A stretch of DNA of 64,000 bases from Bordetella parapertussis (lineage in GTDB: Bacteria > Pseudomonadota > Gammaproteobacteria > Burkholderiales > Burkholderiaceae_B), in the NCBI GenBank assembly GCA_945897365.1, contig CAMDFD010000009.1, forward strand, positions 1 to 64,000. The letters are read 5' to 3'. A program made the position numbers and the translations under genes. How positions within the stretch are numbered: the first letter of the stretch is position 1; each line of letters starts with the position of its first letter. The notes under the pieces are model-generated. The model ran no database searches. It was not told where the DNA came from and saw only the letters and a list, made by a program, of their open reading frames with translations. Of the stretch, positions 33,350-42,733 are shown piece after piece.

Positions 33350-35596
33350 TCAGGTTAAACGCCTTTCTGCAGTCAATACACCGCCCACCTCACGCAACGC
33401 CAACAAAACACGCTGCAACTCACCGCCATCGCGGATTTCAACCGTGAAGGACATATAAGCTATCGATGCCTTACTGTGGGTATTGACCCCCACTACATTC
33501 AAACGGAGTCGGGCAAAGACCTCGGACAAATCCCTCAGCAAGCCGGCACGGTCCTGGGCTTGAACATGTACGTCGACAGGATAAAGAGCTTGTGCCTCTG
33601 CTTGACCCCACGTCACGTCAATCACACGCTCAGCTTGCCGGGCTTTTAGCGCCAAAAAGCTCGCGCAATCGGCTCGGTGAATCGACACTCCCCGCCCCCG
33701 CGTCACAAAACCCGAAATGGCATCGGGTGGCGCAGGTCGGCAGCACCTCGCCAACTGCGTCATCAGAGAATCAACGCCAACCACCAACACGCCGCTTTTT
33801 GTACCCGCACCGCCACGCTCAGCCCTTGAGCCATGCACAATCAGCGACTCTAAGCTAGGCTCGGCCACCACCGCAATTGGCTGAAACACGGCGTCAATTT
33901 GTCGCAAACTGAATTCTTCTTTGGCGACCGCAACATACAAATCGTCGGCCTGGGCAAAACCCAGCTGCTGTGCGAGATGCTCTAAATTGATGGCTGTTTT
34001 ACCCAGACGCTGAAGCTCTTTTTCCACCAATGCCTGACCTTGGGTGATACGTTGCTGCAGCTCAATAGCGTTGAACCATGCGCGTACTTTGGCCCGAGAC
34101 CTAGGACTGGCCAAAAAACCGAGTTGCGGATTGATCCAATCGCGCGACGGACCACCCGACTTGGTGGTGATAATCTCCACAGTCTGACCAGTTTGCAATT
34201 GCGTTTGCAACGGCACCATCTGACCATCGATGCGCGCTCCGCGGCAGCGATGACCCAAATCCGTGTGTAAGTAATAAGCGAAATCAACCGGCGTCGCGCC
34301 CGCAGGCAACTCAATCACCCGCGCCTGGGGCGACAAGACATAAATACGTTCTTCGGCTGGTTTGGGCGCGGGCTCGGAAGAGTGCCTGTTAGTTGCGGCT
34401 TCACCTTCAGGTCGAGTGGCAGCTTCTGTATTCCAGGCTAATAACTGTCTCATCCACGCCAACTGGCGATCATATTGACCCGTCGCCGCGGTCGCCTCGT
34501 TCGCGCCAGGGCGTGGACTTTCTTTGTATCGCCAATGGGCGGCCATCCCGAACTCTGCAAATTCATGCATGGCGCGTGTACGTATTTGTACCTCAAACGG
34601 TCGACCACTCTCATCGGCGACAACCGTATGCAGTGAGCGATAACCGTTGGGTTTGGGACGCGAGATATAGTCATCGAATTCGTCAGCCATTGGCACCCAG
34701 AGCTCGTGAACCAGCCCTAGCGCGCCATAACAGTCCCTCTCGGTTTGTGCGATGATCCGCATCGCACGCACATCGAACAATTGACTAAAGTCGAGTTCTT
34801 TCTGACGCATCTTGTTGTAGATGCTGTAAATGTGTTTAGGTCGCCCCGTGATGTCAGCAACGATCTCCATTTTCTTGAGGGCGGCAGACAATTGAAGCAC
34901 TGTCTGCGCAATGAACTGCTCACGTTCTGTACGTTTTTCCTCAAGCAACCCGGCAATTTCTTTATATCGCGCGGGTTCCGTAAATCTGAACGCCAGATCT
35001 TCCATTTCCCACTTGATCTGCCAAATACCCAGACGGTTAGCCAAAGGCGTATAGAGATCCAACGTTTCTCGCGCAAAATCAGGTGTGCAAGGAACTTTGG
35101 CGCTCGCATGCCAACGAAGTGTCTGAAGTCGTGATGCGAGCCTCAACAGCACGATGCGCAAGTCAGCGGCCATCGCCAACAGCATTTTGCGCAACATTTC
35201 TTTTTGTAAAGGGGCGTCTTCAGAACCATCACTCGCACCACTCGCAAGACCACTGAGCCGCAACAACTCGCGAGCGCCTTGCACTAGACGAGCAACTTCG
35301 GCGCCAAATTGCTCCTTGATAGGATCGGTATGCCGACCTCGATTCAAGTCGGGCTGCAAAATTTCGGAGGACGACACTAAGAGCGCAGCGGTGCGCGTCG
35401 CGGGATCAGTCTGCATCCCGGACAAAATACTGGCCGAACCAAGCGCATGATCCATCAGCCGCTCACCCGAGGGTGTGCACCGATCAACAAGCGCCTGGCT
35501 GGCCCACTGTAACGCCCGACGAAACAAAGCCTGATCGTCTTCTGTCATGTCGACGGTCAGGGTGTCTACATCAAATTTTTGCTCAGGCGATACCAA
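33350..35596 (-). CDS. relA: RelA, (p)ppGpp synthetase I
   Basis: This 748-residue alarmone synthetase has a pseudo-hydrolase N-terminal domain (20-190) that lacks the HD and ED metal motifs. The synthetase domain (about 240-360; RPKPNGYRSLHTVV, EVQIRTRAMHEFAE) is intact. A TGS domain (YVLSPQARVIELPAGATPVD), helical and zinc-finger regions (RCCRPAPPDAISGF) and a C-terminal ACT domain follow. It should make pppGpp on stalled ribosomes but not hydrolyse it; a separate SpoT is expected elsewhere. Confidence 0.94.
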   Translation of the reverse strand: MVSPEQKFDVDTLTVDMTEDDQALFRRALQWASQALVDRCTPSGERLMDHALGSASILSGMQTDPATRTAALLVSSSEILQPDLNRGRHTDPIKEQFGAEVARLVQGARELLRLSGLASGASDGSEDAPLQKEMLRKMLLAMAADLRIVLLRLASRLQTLRWHASAKVPCTPDFARETLDLYTPLANRLGIWQIKWEMEDLAFRFTEPARYKEIAGLLEEKRTEREQFIAQTVLQLSAALKKMEIVADITGRPKHIYSIYNKMRQKELDFSQLFDVRAMRIIAQTERDCYGALGLVHELWVPMADEFDDYISRPKPNGYRSLHTVVADESGRPFEVQIRTRAMHEFAEFGMAAHWRYKESPRPGANEATAATGQYDRQLAWMRQLLAWNTEAATRPEGEAATNRHSSEPAPKPAEERIYVLSPQARVIELPAGATPVDFAYYLHTDLGHRCRGARIDGQMVPLQTQLQTGQTVEIITTKSGGPSRDWINPQLGFLASPRSRAKVRAWFNAIELQQRITQGQALVEKELQRLGKTAINLEHLAQQLGFAQADDLYVAVAKEEFSLRQIDAVFQPIAVVAEPSLESLIVHGSRAERGGAGTKSGVLVVGVDSLMTQLARCCRPAPPDAISGFVTRGRGVSIHRADCASFLALKARQAERVIDVTWGQAEAQALYPVDVHVQAQDRAGLLRDLSEVFARLRLNVVGVNTHSKASIAYMSFTVEIRDGGELQRVLLALREVGGVLTAERRLT

Positions 35597-35622
35597 GTTT
35601 GAAGAGTAAAAAGGGACGTGAT

Positions 35623-35973
35623 TTAAACAGCGGCAGTCACGACGATTTCAACTTTATAGTCGGGACCGGCGAGACGCGCTTCGATCGTGGCGCGTGGTGG
35701 CGCATTGCCGGCGGGCACCCAAGCTTCCCATGCCTTGTTCATACCATCGTACTCGGCGATATTGGCAACAAACACTTGGGCCATCAAAATTCGGGTTTTA
35801 TCCGTACCCGCTTCTGCGAGCAAAGCATCAATCGCAGCTAGCACTTGAGCCGTTTGTCCGGTCACGTCTTGCTTGGTATCGTTGGCAACCTGCCCAGCCA
35901 GATACGCTACGCCGTTGTAGACCGCCATGTCGGAAAGTCGCTTGCCTACATTTACACGCTTGATGTTACTCAT
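35623..35973 (-). CDS. RidA-family protein
   Basis: This 116-residue YjgF/YER057c/UK114 fold protein has MAVYNGVAYLAGQVAND and APPRATIEARLAGPDYKVE, with the Arg that binds the imine substrate's carboxylate in RidA. RidA-type proteins deaminate reactive enamines and imines. The ATG at 35973 has AAGGA upstream; the frame is open 13 codons further. It lies between pncB and relA. The subgroup (RidA proper or Rid1-7) is not decided. Confidence 0.88.
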   Translation of the reverse strand: MSNIKRVNVGKRLSDMAVYNGVAYLAGQVANDTKQDVTGQTAQVLAAIDALLAEAGTDKTRILMAQVFVANIAEYDGMNKAWEAWVPAGNAPPRATIEARLAGPDYKVEIVVTAAV

Positions 35974-36025
35974 TGTTTTTCCTTGAATTAAAAAAGGCGC
36001 TTTTTGCACCAATGGGTTGGACTAA

Positions 36026-37201
36026 TTAGGCGGGCGGGAGTTCAAAGACCTGTCGCAAGTATGCAAGATAGGCTTTGTCATCACACATGGTTTTTTCAGG
36101 CGCGTCTGAAACTTTGGCAACGGGCTGTCCGTTACAGCGCACCATTTTCATCACAATCTGCAGCGGCTCATGACCTAAATCGTTAGTCAAATTCGTACCA
36201 ATACCAAAGGCAGTTTTACAGCGCCCGGCAAAGCGACGGGTCAATTCAATCGCACGTGGAAATGTTAACGCATCTGAAAAAATCAAGGTCTTGGTCCGGG
36301 GATCGACACGATTGACTTTGTAATGCGCGATCATGCGCTCGCCCCAATCGAACGGATCACCAGAGTCATGACGCGCGCCGTCGAACAACTTGCAAAAATA
36401 CATATCGAAATCGCGTAAAAATGCGGCTACACCATACACATCGGAGAGGGCGATCCCTAAGTCTCCCCGATACTCCTTGGCCCATGTATCCAAAGCAAAT
36501 ACTTGTGAATCACGCAACCGTGGGCCGAGTGCCTGACACGCCTGCAAATACTCATGCGCCATCGTACCCAAGGGAAGCACACCATGACGCATCGCGAACC
36601 AAACATTACTGGTACCGGCAAAATGCTTGCCCATCTGGGCTTTCATGGTAACGACGACCTCCTCGTGCCACTCGCGCGAAAACCGGCGTCGCGTGCCATA
36701 CTCGGCTACCCTAAAATCATCGAGGTCCGTCGCGTCGAGCACGAGCTTCATTTTTGTTTGAAGTCGTTGACGTCCCTCTTCCCAGTCTGGATTCGTACAA
36801 GTCCGTCGGAAATACACCTCATTGACAATCGCCAGTACCGGAATCTCAAACAAAATTGTGTGCAGCCAGGATCCTTTGACTTGAATGTCAATTTCTCCTG
36901 GTAATGCACCCTCCGAGACTGTGATGCACTTTTCTGGCAAATGGAATAAACCCAGAAAGTCAATGAAATCGCTTTTGATAAAGCGCAATTCTCCAAGATA
37001 GGCGAGCTCGTCTTCGCTAAAGCGCAGCTGACACAAGCGATGGATCTCCGCGCGAATTTCGTCTAGATAGGGGCGCAAATTGATCCCAGGTGTACGGCAC
37101 TTGTAGCGATACTCGACCTGCGCCGCAGGGAAGTGGTGCAACACCACCTGCATCATGGTGAACTTGTAGAGGTCAGTATCCAGCAGGGATTTAATGATCA
37201 T
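36026..37201 (-). CDS. pncB: Nicotinate phosphoribosyltransferase
   Basis: This 391-residue enzyme makes nicotinate mononucleotide in the NAD salvage route. The N-terminus LLDTDLYKFTMMQVVLHHFP, the region YGTRRRFSREWHEEVV with its phosphorylatable His in this family, DVYGVAAFLRDFD, HDSGDPFDWGERMI and FGIGTNLTNDLG are all typical. It is divergent from fdxA. Confidence 0.96.
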   Translation of the reverse strand: MIIKSLLDTDLYKFTMMQVVLHHFPAAQVEYRYKCRTPGINLRPYLDEIRAEIHRLCQLRFSEDELAYLGELRFIKSDFIDFLGLFHLPEKCITVSEGALPGEIDIQVKGSWLHTILFEIPVLAIVNEVYFRRTCTNPDWEEGRQRLQTKMKLVLDATDLDDFRVAEYGTRRRFSREWHEEVVVTMKAQMGKHFAGTSNVWFAMRHGVLPLGTMAHEYLQACQALGPRLRDSQVFALDTWAKEYRGDLGIALSDVYGVAAFLRDFDMYFCKLFDGARHDSGDPFDWGERMIAHYKVNRVDPRTKTLIFSDALTFPRAIELTRRFAGRCKTAFGIGTNLTNDLGHEPLQIVMKMVRCNGQPVAKVSDAPEKTMCDDKAYLAYLRQVFELPPA

Positions 37202-37323
37202 GGGCTATTTTTAGGAATTTTTTTGAACATTAGCACAGCCATCTCATATCCTAGGGGTATCCCGAACATGCGACATCGCTTTAGGTAAAATATAACCATC
37301 TTATTTGTACTCTGGTGAAACAC

Positions 37324-37647
37324 ATGACGCATGTTGTGACCGAAAACTGTATTAAATGTAAGTTCACAGACTGTGTGGACGTGTGTCCTGTAGATTGTTT
37401 TCGCGAAGGACCCAACTTTCTGGTCATCGACCCGGACGAATGTATCGACTGTGCCGTCTGTATTCCCGAATGCCCGGCCAATGCGATTTTTGCCGAGGAA
37501 GACGTGCCACAGGACCAGATGAAGTTCATCGCCCTCAATGCCGAGCTTTCACCAAGCTTTAAGAGTATCAGTCGCTCCAAAAAGCCCCTCGAAGACGCGG
37601 ACAACTGGAACGGTATTCCCGACAAGCTCAAACATCTCGAACGCTGA
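37324..37647 (+). CDS. fdxA: 7Fe/8Fe ferredoxin FdxA
   Basis: This 107-residue ferredoxin has two cluster-binding motifs: CIKCKFTDCVDVCPVDCF at the N-terminus and CIDCAVCIPECP. The C-terminal extension with NWNGIPDKL is typical of the Azotobacter-type 7Fe ferredoxin. I use the ATG at 37324 (MTHVVTENC); a GTG three codons earlier is open. It is followed by its likely partner reductase. Confidence 0.95.
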   Translation: MTHVVTENCIKCKFTDCVDVCPVDCFREGPNFLVIDPDECIDCAVCIPECPANAIFAEEDVPQDQMKFIALNAELSPSFKSISRSKKPLEDADNWNGIPDKLKHLER

Positions 37648-37675
37648 GTGCCTCTCCCGAGCGCATCGTCCCCCA

Positions 37676-38524
37676 ATGACTGATCCATTAACCAAGCCCA
37701 GCGAACCGCGCTATACGCAGCAAACTCTTCTCGCCAAAACCCATTGGCTTGTGGACAAGCTGTTTTCCATCACCGTGACGCGTCCCTCGGGATTTTCATT
37801 TCTTCCCGGACAGTTCGCCCGCTTGGGCTTGTGTGTCGACGCGGCTGAGTCAGTTGCCCCCGCCGCTTCGCCCACACCGAACGAATGGCGCGCCTATTCG
37901 ATGGTGTCCAAACCCGATGCCGACGAACTTGAGTTTTTCTCAGTGGTGGTGCCTGACGGCAAGTTCAGCCCAGCTTTGGCACGCCTACTACCCGGCGATG
38001 CCCTTTGGATCGACAAGTCTGTTTTTGGTTTCTTAACACTCGAACGTTTTGTCGATGGCGAGGATCTCTGGCTTGTGGCCACGGGTACCGGGCTCTCCGC
38101 CTACCTCTCCATGTTGCGGGACCCAGCCACATGGCACCGTTTTAAACGTATCATTTTGCTGCACGGCGTCAGAAAATCCGACGAACTCGCCTACCGCCAA
38201 GAACTCTTGACACTCGCACACCTCAGCGACCCTCAACGGGCTCAATTGATTTACCTGCCCGTGACATCTCAGGAGACCTTGAGTTGCGAGCTGTCCCCTT
38301 CGATTCAGCCCCAATGGCTGCACCCGGGCCGCCTCACCACACTATTGACCAACGGCGAACTCGAACAACGCGTAGGGGTTGCCCTTGAGCCCACCCGCTC
38401 GCGCATCATGCTGTGCGGCAATCCCGCGATGGTGACGGAAATGCGTGGCTTGCTTGCCGAGCGTGGTTTTGCCCCTGGGCGACGCGGTGTTGCGGGCAAT
38501 CTTGCCGTCGAAAACTACTGGTAA
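37676..38524 (+). CDS. fpr: Ferredoxin-NADP+ reductase
   Basis: This 282-residue flavoprotein has an FAD domain with RAYSMVSKPDADELEFFSVV and a NADP domain with WLVATGTGLSAYLSML and IMLCGNPAMVTEM. The C-terminus VENYW is usual for bacterial FPR, whose last aromatic residue stacks on FAD. It exchanges electrons between NADPH and ferredoxin, probably the FdxA encoded 28 bases upstream. The ATG at 37676 gives the family N-terminus. Confidence 0.93.
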   Translation: MTDPLTKPSEPRYTQQTLLAKTHWLVDKLFSITVTRPSGFSFLPGQFARLGLCVDAAESVAPAASPTPNEWRAYSMVSKPDADELEFFSVVVPDGKFSPALARLLPGDALWIDKSVFGFLTLERFVDGEDLWLVATGTGLSAYLSMLRDPATWHRFKRIILLHGVRKSDELAYRQELLTLAHLSDPQRAQLIYLPVTSQETLSCELSPSIQPQWLHPGRLTTLLTNGELEQRVGVALEPTRSRIMLCGNPAMVTEMRGLLAERGFAPGRRGVAGNLAVENYW

Positions 38525-38650
38525 ACCCTCGCAGGCGTGGTGACTAAACGACATTTTGCTGCGTCGCAACAAATAACCTGTACTCAGTCGCTCAATACAA
38601 TTCAGATCGGGCGCATAATGCGTTATCACATGACCTTTTTGGAATGACGC

Positions 38651-39877
38651 ATGCTCTATGACTTGCATGAAATGCACCGGGCCCTCATGTCGCCTCTTGC
38701 ACACTTCACCGAAGTGGGTTCCAAACTCTTCTCTCACCCAGCCAGTCCTCTTGCCTATTCGCCCATGGCGCGACAAATGGCTGCCGGCTATGAACTGATT
38801 CATCGCCTTGGAAAAAAGTACGAAAAACCGGCCTGGGGCTTACCCACGACTGAAGTCAACGGCAAACCCGTCGTCGTCAACGAAGAGATTGTTTACGCCA
38901 AGCCTTTCTGCAATCTGATTTATTTCAAACGCGACATTTCTGAAAAGCTTCGTAAAGCGACACCTAAAATACTCATGCTCGCACCGATGTCTGGTCACCA
39001 CGCCACGCTGTTGCGAGACACCGTGCGCGCGTTACTGCCTGAGCACGAGGTCTATGTCACCGACTGGGTCGATGCCCGCATGGTGCCTTTATCCGATGGC
39101 GCTTTCGATTTAAACGACTACGTACGTTACGTTCAGGATTTCATCCGCCACCTCGGCCCAGATGTGCACGTGATGTCAGTATGTCAGCCCACTGTACCTG
39201 CACTCGCCGCGATCTCACTGATGGCGACCAATAAAGATCCCTGCTTGCCACGCAGCATGGTGATGATGGGTGGACCGATCGATCCACGCTGCTCACCCAC
39301 GCAAGTCAACCGACTGGCCACGACCAAGCCTTTCGAATGGTTCGAAGAAAAGCTGATTCATACCGTTCCAGCCCAATACCCGGGAGCCGGCCGTCGCGTC
39401 TATCCTGGCTTTTTGCAACACGCCGGCTTTTTGTCGATGAACCCGGATCGTCATCTCAAATCACACTACGACTTTTACTTGGATTTATTGCGCGGCGACG
39501 ACGATGATGCTGAGGCGCATCGCCGTTTTTACAACGAGTACAACGCCGTACTCGATATGTCCGCCGATTTTTATCTCGATACGATTCGCGTTGTGTTTCA
39601 GGATTTTGATTTACCAAATGGCACTTGGGAAATCGATGGACAGATCGTTCGCCCTGCCGACATCAAAACTGTCGCCTTGTTCACCATCGAAGGCGAGCTC
39701 GACGACATCTCTGGCGAGGGTCAAACACGTGCGGCTCAAACCCTCTGCTCAGGAATTCCAGCCAAGCGCAAGCAACACTTCACTGCGCCCGACTGCGGTC
39801 ATTACGGCATTTTTTCGGGACGCCGCTGGCGCACGATGATTTGCCCGCAAATTGCGGAATTTATCCGTCGGGTCTAA
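38651..39877 (+). CDS. phaZ: Intracellular polyhydroxyalkanoate depolymerase
   Basis: This 408-residue protein has the PhaZ pattern: MLYDLHEMHRALMSPL at the start and a lipase-box-like nucleophile Cys in MSVCQPTVPALAAIS. DDISGEGQTRAA carries the acid and APDCGHYGIFSGRRWR the catalytic His. It releases 3-hydroxybutyrate from storage granules. It implies that the organism stores PHB. The stop shares one base with the next start (TAATG). Confidence 0.93.
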   Translation: MLYDLHEMHRALMSPLAHFTEVGSKLFSHPASPLAYSPMARQMAAGYELIHRLGKKYEKPAWGLPTTEVNGKPVVVNEEIVYAKPFCNLIYFKRDISEKLRKATPKILMLAPMSGHHATLLRDTVRALLPEHEVYVTDWVDARMVPLSDGAFDLNDYVRYVQDFIRHLGPDVHVMSVCQPTVPALAAISLMATNKDPCLPRSMVMMGGPIDPRCSPTQVNRLATTKPFEWFEEKLIHTVPAQYPGAGRRVYPGFLQHAGFLSMNPDRHLKSHYDFYLDLLRGDDDDAEAHRRFYNEYNAVLDMSADFYLDTIRVVFQDFDLPNGTWEIDGQIVRPADIKTVALFTIEGELDDISGEGQTRAAQTLCSGIPAKRKQHFTAPDCGHYGIFSGRRWRTMICPQIAEFIRRV

Positions 39878-40491
39878 TGCTGGCTGAACGTATCAATCTT
39901 CTGCTTCCGCAGACTCAGTGCACGAAATGTGGGTTTGAGGGCTGCGCGCCCTACGCGCGCGCTATCGCAGAAGGCACTGCTCCGATCAATCGCTGCCCTC
40001 CTGGCGGCGACGTCGGGATCGCCGTCTTGGCTCAACTGCTTGACCGCCCCATCCTGCCACTTGATGCAAGCTGCGGCACCCATGTGCCTCTACAGGTTGC
40101 TGTGATCGATGAGCAATTTTGTATTGGCTGCACGCTTTGCATTCAGGCCTGCCCTGTCGATGCTATTGTAGGTGCGTCAAAAGTCATGCACACCATCATC
40201 GCGGCTGACTGCACAGGCTGTGATTTATGTGTCGCGCCTTGCCCGGTGGACTGCATTGACATGATCAATGTCGAGCCAATACGGGCCTGGACCCAAGACG
40301 ATGCCGATCAAGCACGCGCGCGCTATGAGCGCCGCACAACAAGGCTCAACAAAACACCCGCCAGCTTAAGAAGCACGGAGCAGCCTCCCCTTCGGGCCGC
40401 ACCCATCGCCAATACGACCGAAGACAAACGCACAGCCGCCCAAGCCGCGCTTGCGCGCGCACGCGCTCGGCGCAATGCCAGCACGCCATGA
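39877..40491 (+). CDS. rsxB: RnfB/RsxB-like ferredoxin
   Basis: This 204-residue iron-sulfur protein starts with an RnfB-type 4Fe motif (TQCTKCGFEGCAPYARAIAEG...NRCPPGG) and has two CxxCxxC clusters (CIGCTLCIQACPVDAI, CTGCDLCVAPCPVDCI). The tail is basic and Ala/Arg-rich. It lacks the N-terminal membrane helix of full RnfB, and no other rnf/rsx gene is present. It overlaps nth by 4 bases. Its electron partner is unknown. Confidence 0.88.
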   Translation: MLAERINLLLPQTQCTKCGFEGCAPYARAIAEGTAPINRCPPGGDVGIAVLAQLLDRPILPLDASCGTHVPLQVAVIDEQFCIGCTLCIQACPVDAIVGASKVMHTIIAADCTGCDLCVAPCPVDCIDMINVEPIRAWTQDDADQARARYERRTTRLNKTPASLRSTEQPPLRAAPIANTTEDKRTAAQAALARARARRNASTP

Positions 40492-41123
40492 ACCCACAAA
40501 AACGCAAAGAAATCTTTACCCGCCTGCGTGCGGCTAATCCTAACCCAACGACCGAGCTGGAATACGGGAGCGATTTTCAGCTGCTGATCGCCGTTCTGCT
40601 CTCGGCACAAACAACTGACAAAGCCGTCAATATCGCCACCCGCAAGTTTTTCCCTCGCTACGGCACGCCCAAAGCACTCTTGGCGCTCGGCGAAGAAAAG
40701 CTCATGGAATACATCAAGACCATTGGCCTGTTTAAAACTAAGGCGAAAAACGCGATTGCCACATGCAAAATCTTGCTTGAGCAGCACGGGGGCAAAGTTC
40801 CTCAGTCGCGAGACGCGCTCGAAGCGCTCCCCGGTGTGGGTCGCAAAACGGCCAACGTGGTACTGAACACGGCGTTTGGCCAGCCAACCATCGCCGTTGA
40901 CACCCACATTTTCAGGGTGTCCAATCGGACCAAAATCGCCCCTGGTAAAGATGTCGTTGCCGTCGAAAAAGGGCTAGAAAAGTTCGTTGCCGACGAATTT
41001 AAACTCGATGTGCATCACTGGCTCATTTTGCATGGCCGTTACATTTGTGTCGCGCGTACGCCAAAATGTCCTCAGTGCGGCATTTCCGATCTGTGTGAGT
41101 ACACAAAAAAAACCAAGGGTTAA
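40488..41123 (+). CDS. nth: Endonuclease III
   Basis: This 211-residue base-excision glycosylase/lyase has the helix-hairpin-helix LPGVGRKTANVVLN with the catalytic Lys, VDTHIFRVSNRT with the catalytic Asp, and the C-terminal 4Fe-4S cysteines (CVARTPKCPQCGISDLC). It removes oxidised pyrimidines. Its start overlaps the ferredoxin gene upstream. Confidence 0.97.
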   Translation: MNPQKRKEIFTRLRAANPNPTTELEYGSDFQLLIAVLLSAQTTDKAVNIATRKFFPRYGTPKALLALGEEKLMEYIKTIGLFKTKAKNAIATCKILLEQHGGKVPQSRDALEALPGVGRKTANVVLNTAFGQPTIAVDTHIFRVSNRTKIAPGKDVVAVEKGLEKFVADEFKLDVHHWLILHGRYICVARTPKCPQCGISDLCEYTKKTKG

Positions 41124-41212
41124 CAACCCTCAGGCAAACCCTCATTGAGCTTTGACGCTGATTTACGCCATACTTCGTCATCAAATCTTAAATTGTTTGG
41201 GCGGGTTGCTGC

Positions 41213-41986
41213 ATGCAAGACATCATTCTTGAGACGAAAGGGCTCACAAAAGAATTTCGTGGTTTTGTAGCGGTCAATGAAGTGTCTCTGCGTGTACAGC
41301 GCGGTCAGATCCATGCTCTGATTGGCCCCAATGGTGCAGGCAAGACTACGTGCTTTAACCTACTTACCAAGTTTTTAACGCCAACGCGTGGCAGCATTAC
41401 CTTTAACGGCCTCGACATCACCCGTGACACCCCAGCGCACATTGCCCGTCGGGGCATTATTCGCTCCTTTCAGATATCCGCTGTCTTTCCTCATCTTTCT
41501 GTCCTCGAAAATGTCAGGATTGGACTACAACGCGAAACCGGTCTTTCCTTCAACTTTTGGCAAAGCGATCAAAGATTGAACGCGCTGAACGAGCGCGCCC
41601 GAGAACTCCTCGAACAAGTCGATCTCGGCGATTTTGCGGACGAAACGACGGTCAACCTTCCCTATGGACGCAAACGCGCGCTCGAAATTGCCACCACGCT
41701 CGCGATGGAGCCCGAACTCATGCTGCTCGATGAACCCACACAAGGCATGGGTCATGAAGATGTGGACCGCGTGACACAACTCATTAAGCGCGTCAGTGTC
41801 GGCCGCACGATTTTGATGGTTGAACACAATATGAATGTCGTGTCTTCGATCGCCGACACGATTACGGTACTCGCACGCGGCTCGGTATTGGCTGAGGGCA
41901 ACTACGCCCATGTTTCAAAAGATCCCGCCGTGATGGAGGCCTACATGGGCACGACTGAAGGCGAACTTGAGGGAGCACATGGATGA
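41213..41986 (+). CDS. livG: Branched-chain amino acid type ABC transporter ATPase LivG
   Basis: This 257-residue ATPase has a normal Walker A (GPNGAGKTTCFN), the family signal ITRDTPAHIARRGIIRSFQ, a degenerate signature (NLPYGRKRALEIATTLA) as usual in LivG, and Walker B LMLLDEPTQGMG. It energises uptake together with LivF and LivH/M. The stop overlaps livF (ATGA). About 90 bases separate it from nth. Confidence 0.95.
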   Translation: MQDIILETKGLTKEFRGFVAVNEVSLRVQRGQIHALIGPNGAGKTTCFNLLTKFLTPTRGSITFNGLDITRDTPAHIARRGIIRSFQISAVFPHLSVLENVRIGLQRETGLSFNFWQSDQRLNALNERARELLEQVDLGDFADETTVNLPYGRKRALEIATTLAMEPELMLLDEPTQGMGHEDVDRVTQLIKRVSVGRTILMVEHNMNVVSSIADTITVLARGSVLAEGNYAHVSKDPAVMEAYMGTTEGELEGAHG

Positions 41987-42693
41987 GCACGAGCGCACTC
42001 GAAATCACTGATCTGCAAGCTTGGTATGGTGAGTCTCATATTCTGCATGGCGTCAACTTAACGGTGAAGAAAGGTGAAGTCGTCACCCTCCTAGGTCGTA
42101 ATGGCGCGGGTCGGACCACGACTTTGCGTGCGATCTTGGGCCTGACGGGCTCTCGCAAAGGATCCGTCCGTATTCATGGGCAAGAAGCGATCGATATGCC
42201 GACCTTCAAAATCGCGCATCTCGGGATCGGCTATTGCCCAGAAGAGCGTGGCATCTTTGCCAGCTTGTCATGTGAGGAAAATCTCCTATTACCTCCCCCT
42301 GTGGGCGTCCCTGGTGGTGGCATGACGCTTGCCGAAATTTATGAAATGTTCCCAAATCTGTTAGAGCGACGTCACTCTCCCGGCACTCGGCTGTCTGGTG
42401 GGGAGCAACAAATGTTGGCGGTCGCGCGCATTTTGCGAACGGGTGCAAATCTGCTTTTGCTTGATGAAATTTCCGAAGGGCTTGCGCCAGTGATTGTGCA
42501 AGCGTTGGGTCGCATGATCAAAATGCTCAAAGACAAGGGCTACACGATTGTCATGGTGGAGCAAAATTTCCGCTTTGCCGCGCCCTTGGCGGATCGATTT
42601 TATGTCATGGAACACGGTCAAATTGTCGAGCATTTCGATGCCAGCGAACTCAAGGAAAAGCAATCCGTATTAAATGAATTACTCGGTGTTTAA
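41983..42693 (+). CDS. livF: Branched-chain amino acid type ABC transporter ATPase LivF
   Basis: This 236-residue ATPase partner has signature LSGGEQQMLAVARIL, Walker B NLLLLDEISEGL and the switch His region MVEQNF (Gln-Asn in place of His, as common in LivF). The Walker A reads GRNGAGRTTT: arginine stands where lysine should be. I read the codon CGG directly at 42112-42114. Otherwise the protein looks intact. Confidence 0.94.
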   Translation: MSTSALEITDLQAWYGESHILHGVNLTVKKGEVVTLLGRNGAGRTTTLRAILGLTGSRKGSVRIHGQEAIDMPTFKIAHLGIGYCPEERGIFASLSCEENLLLPPPVGVPGGGMTLAEIYEMFPNLLERRHSPGTRLSGGEQQMLAVARILRTGANLLLLDEISEGLAPVIVQALGRMIKMLKDKGYTIVMVEQNFRFAAPLADRFYVMEHGQIVEHFDASELKEKQSVLNELLGV

Positions 42694-42733
42694 CAATAAA
42701 ATTTTAATCGCAGCAACCCCCCAGGAGAAATAC

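Noticed and set aside
38602..38622. Near-palindrome around CGCATAATGCG upstream of phaZ as an operator
   Set aside because: It is short and imperfect, with no second copy; it cannot be told from chance.
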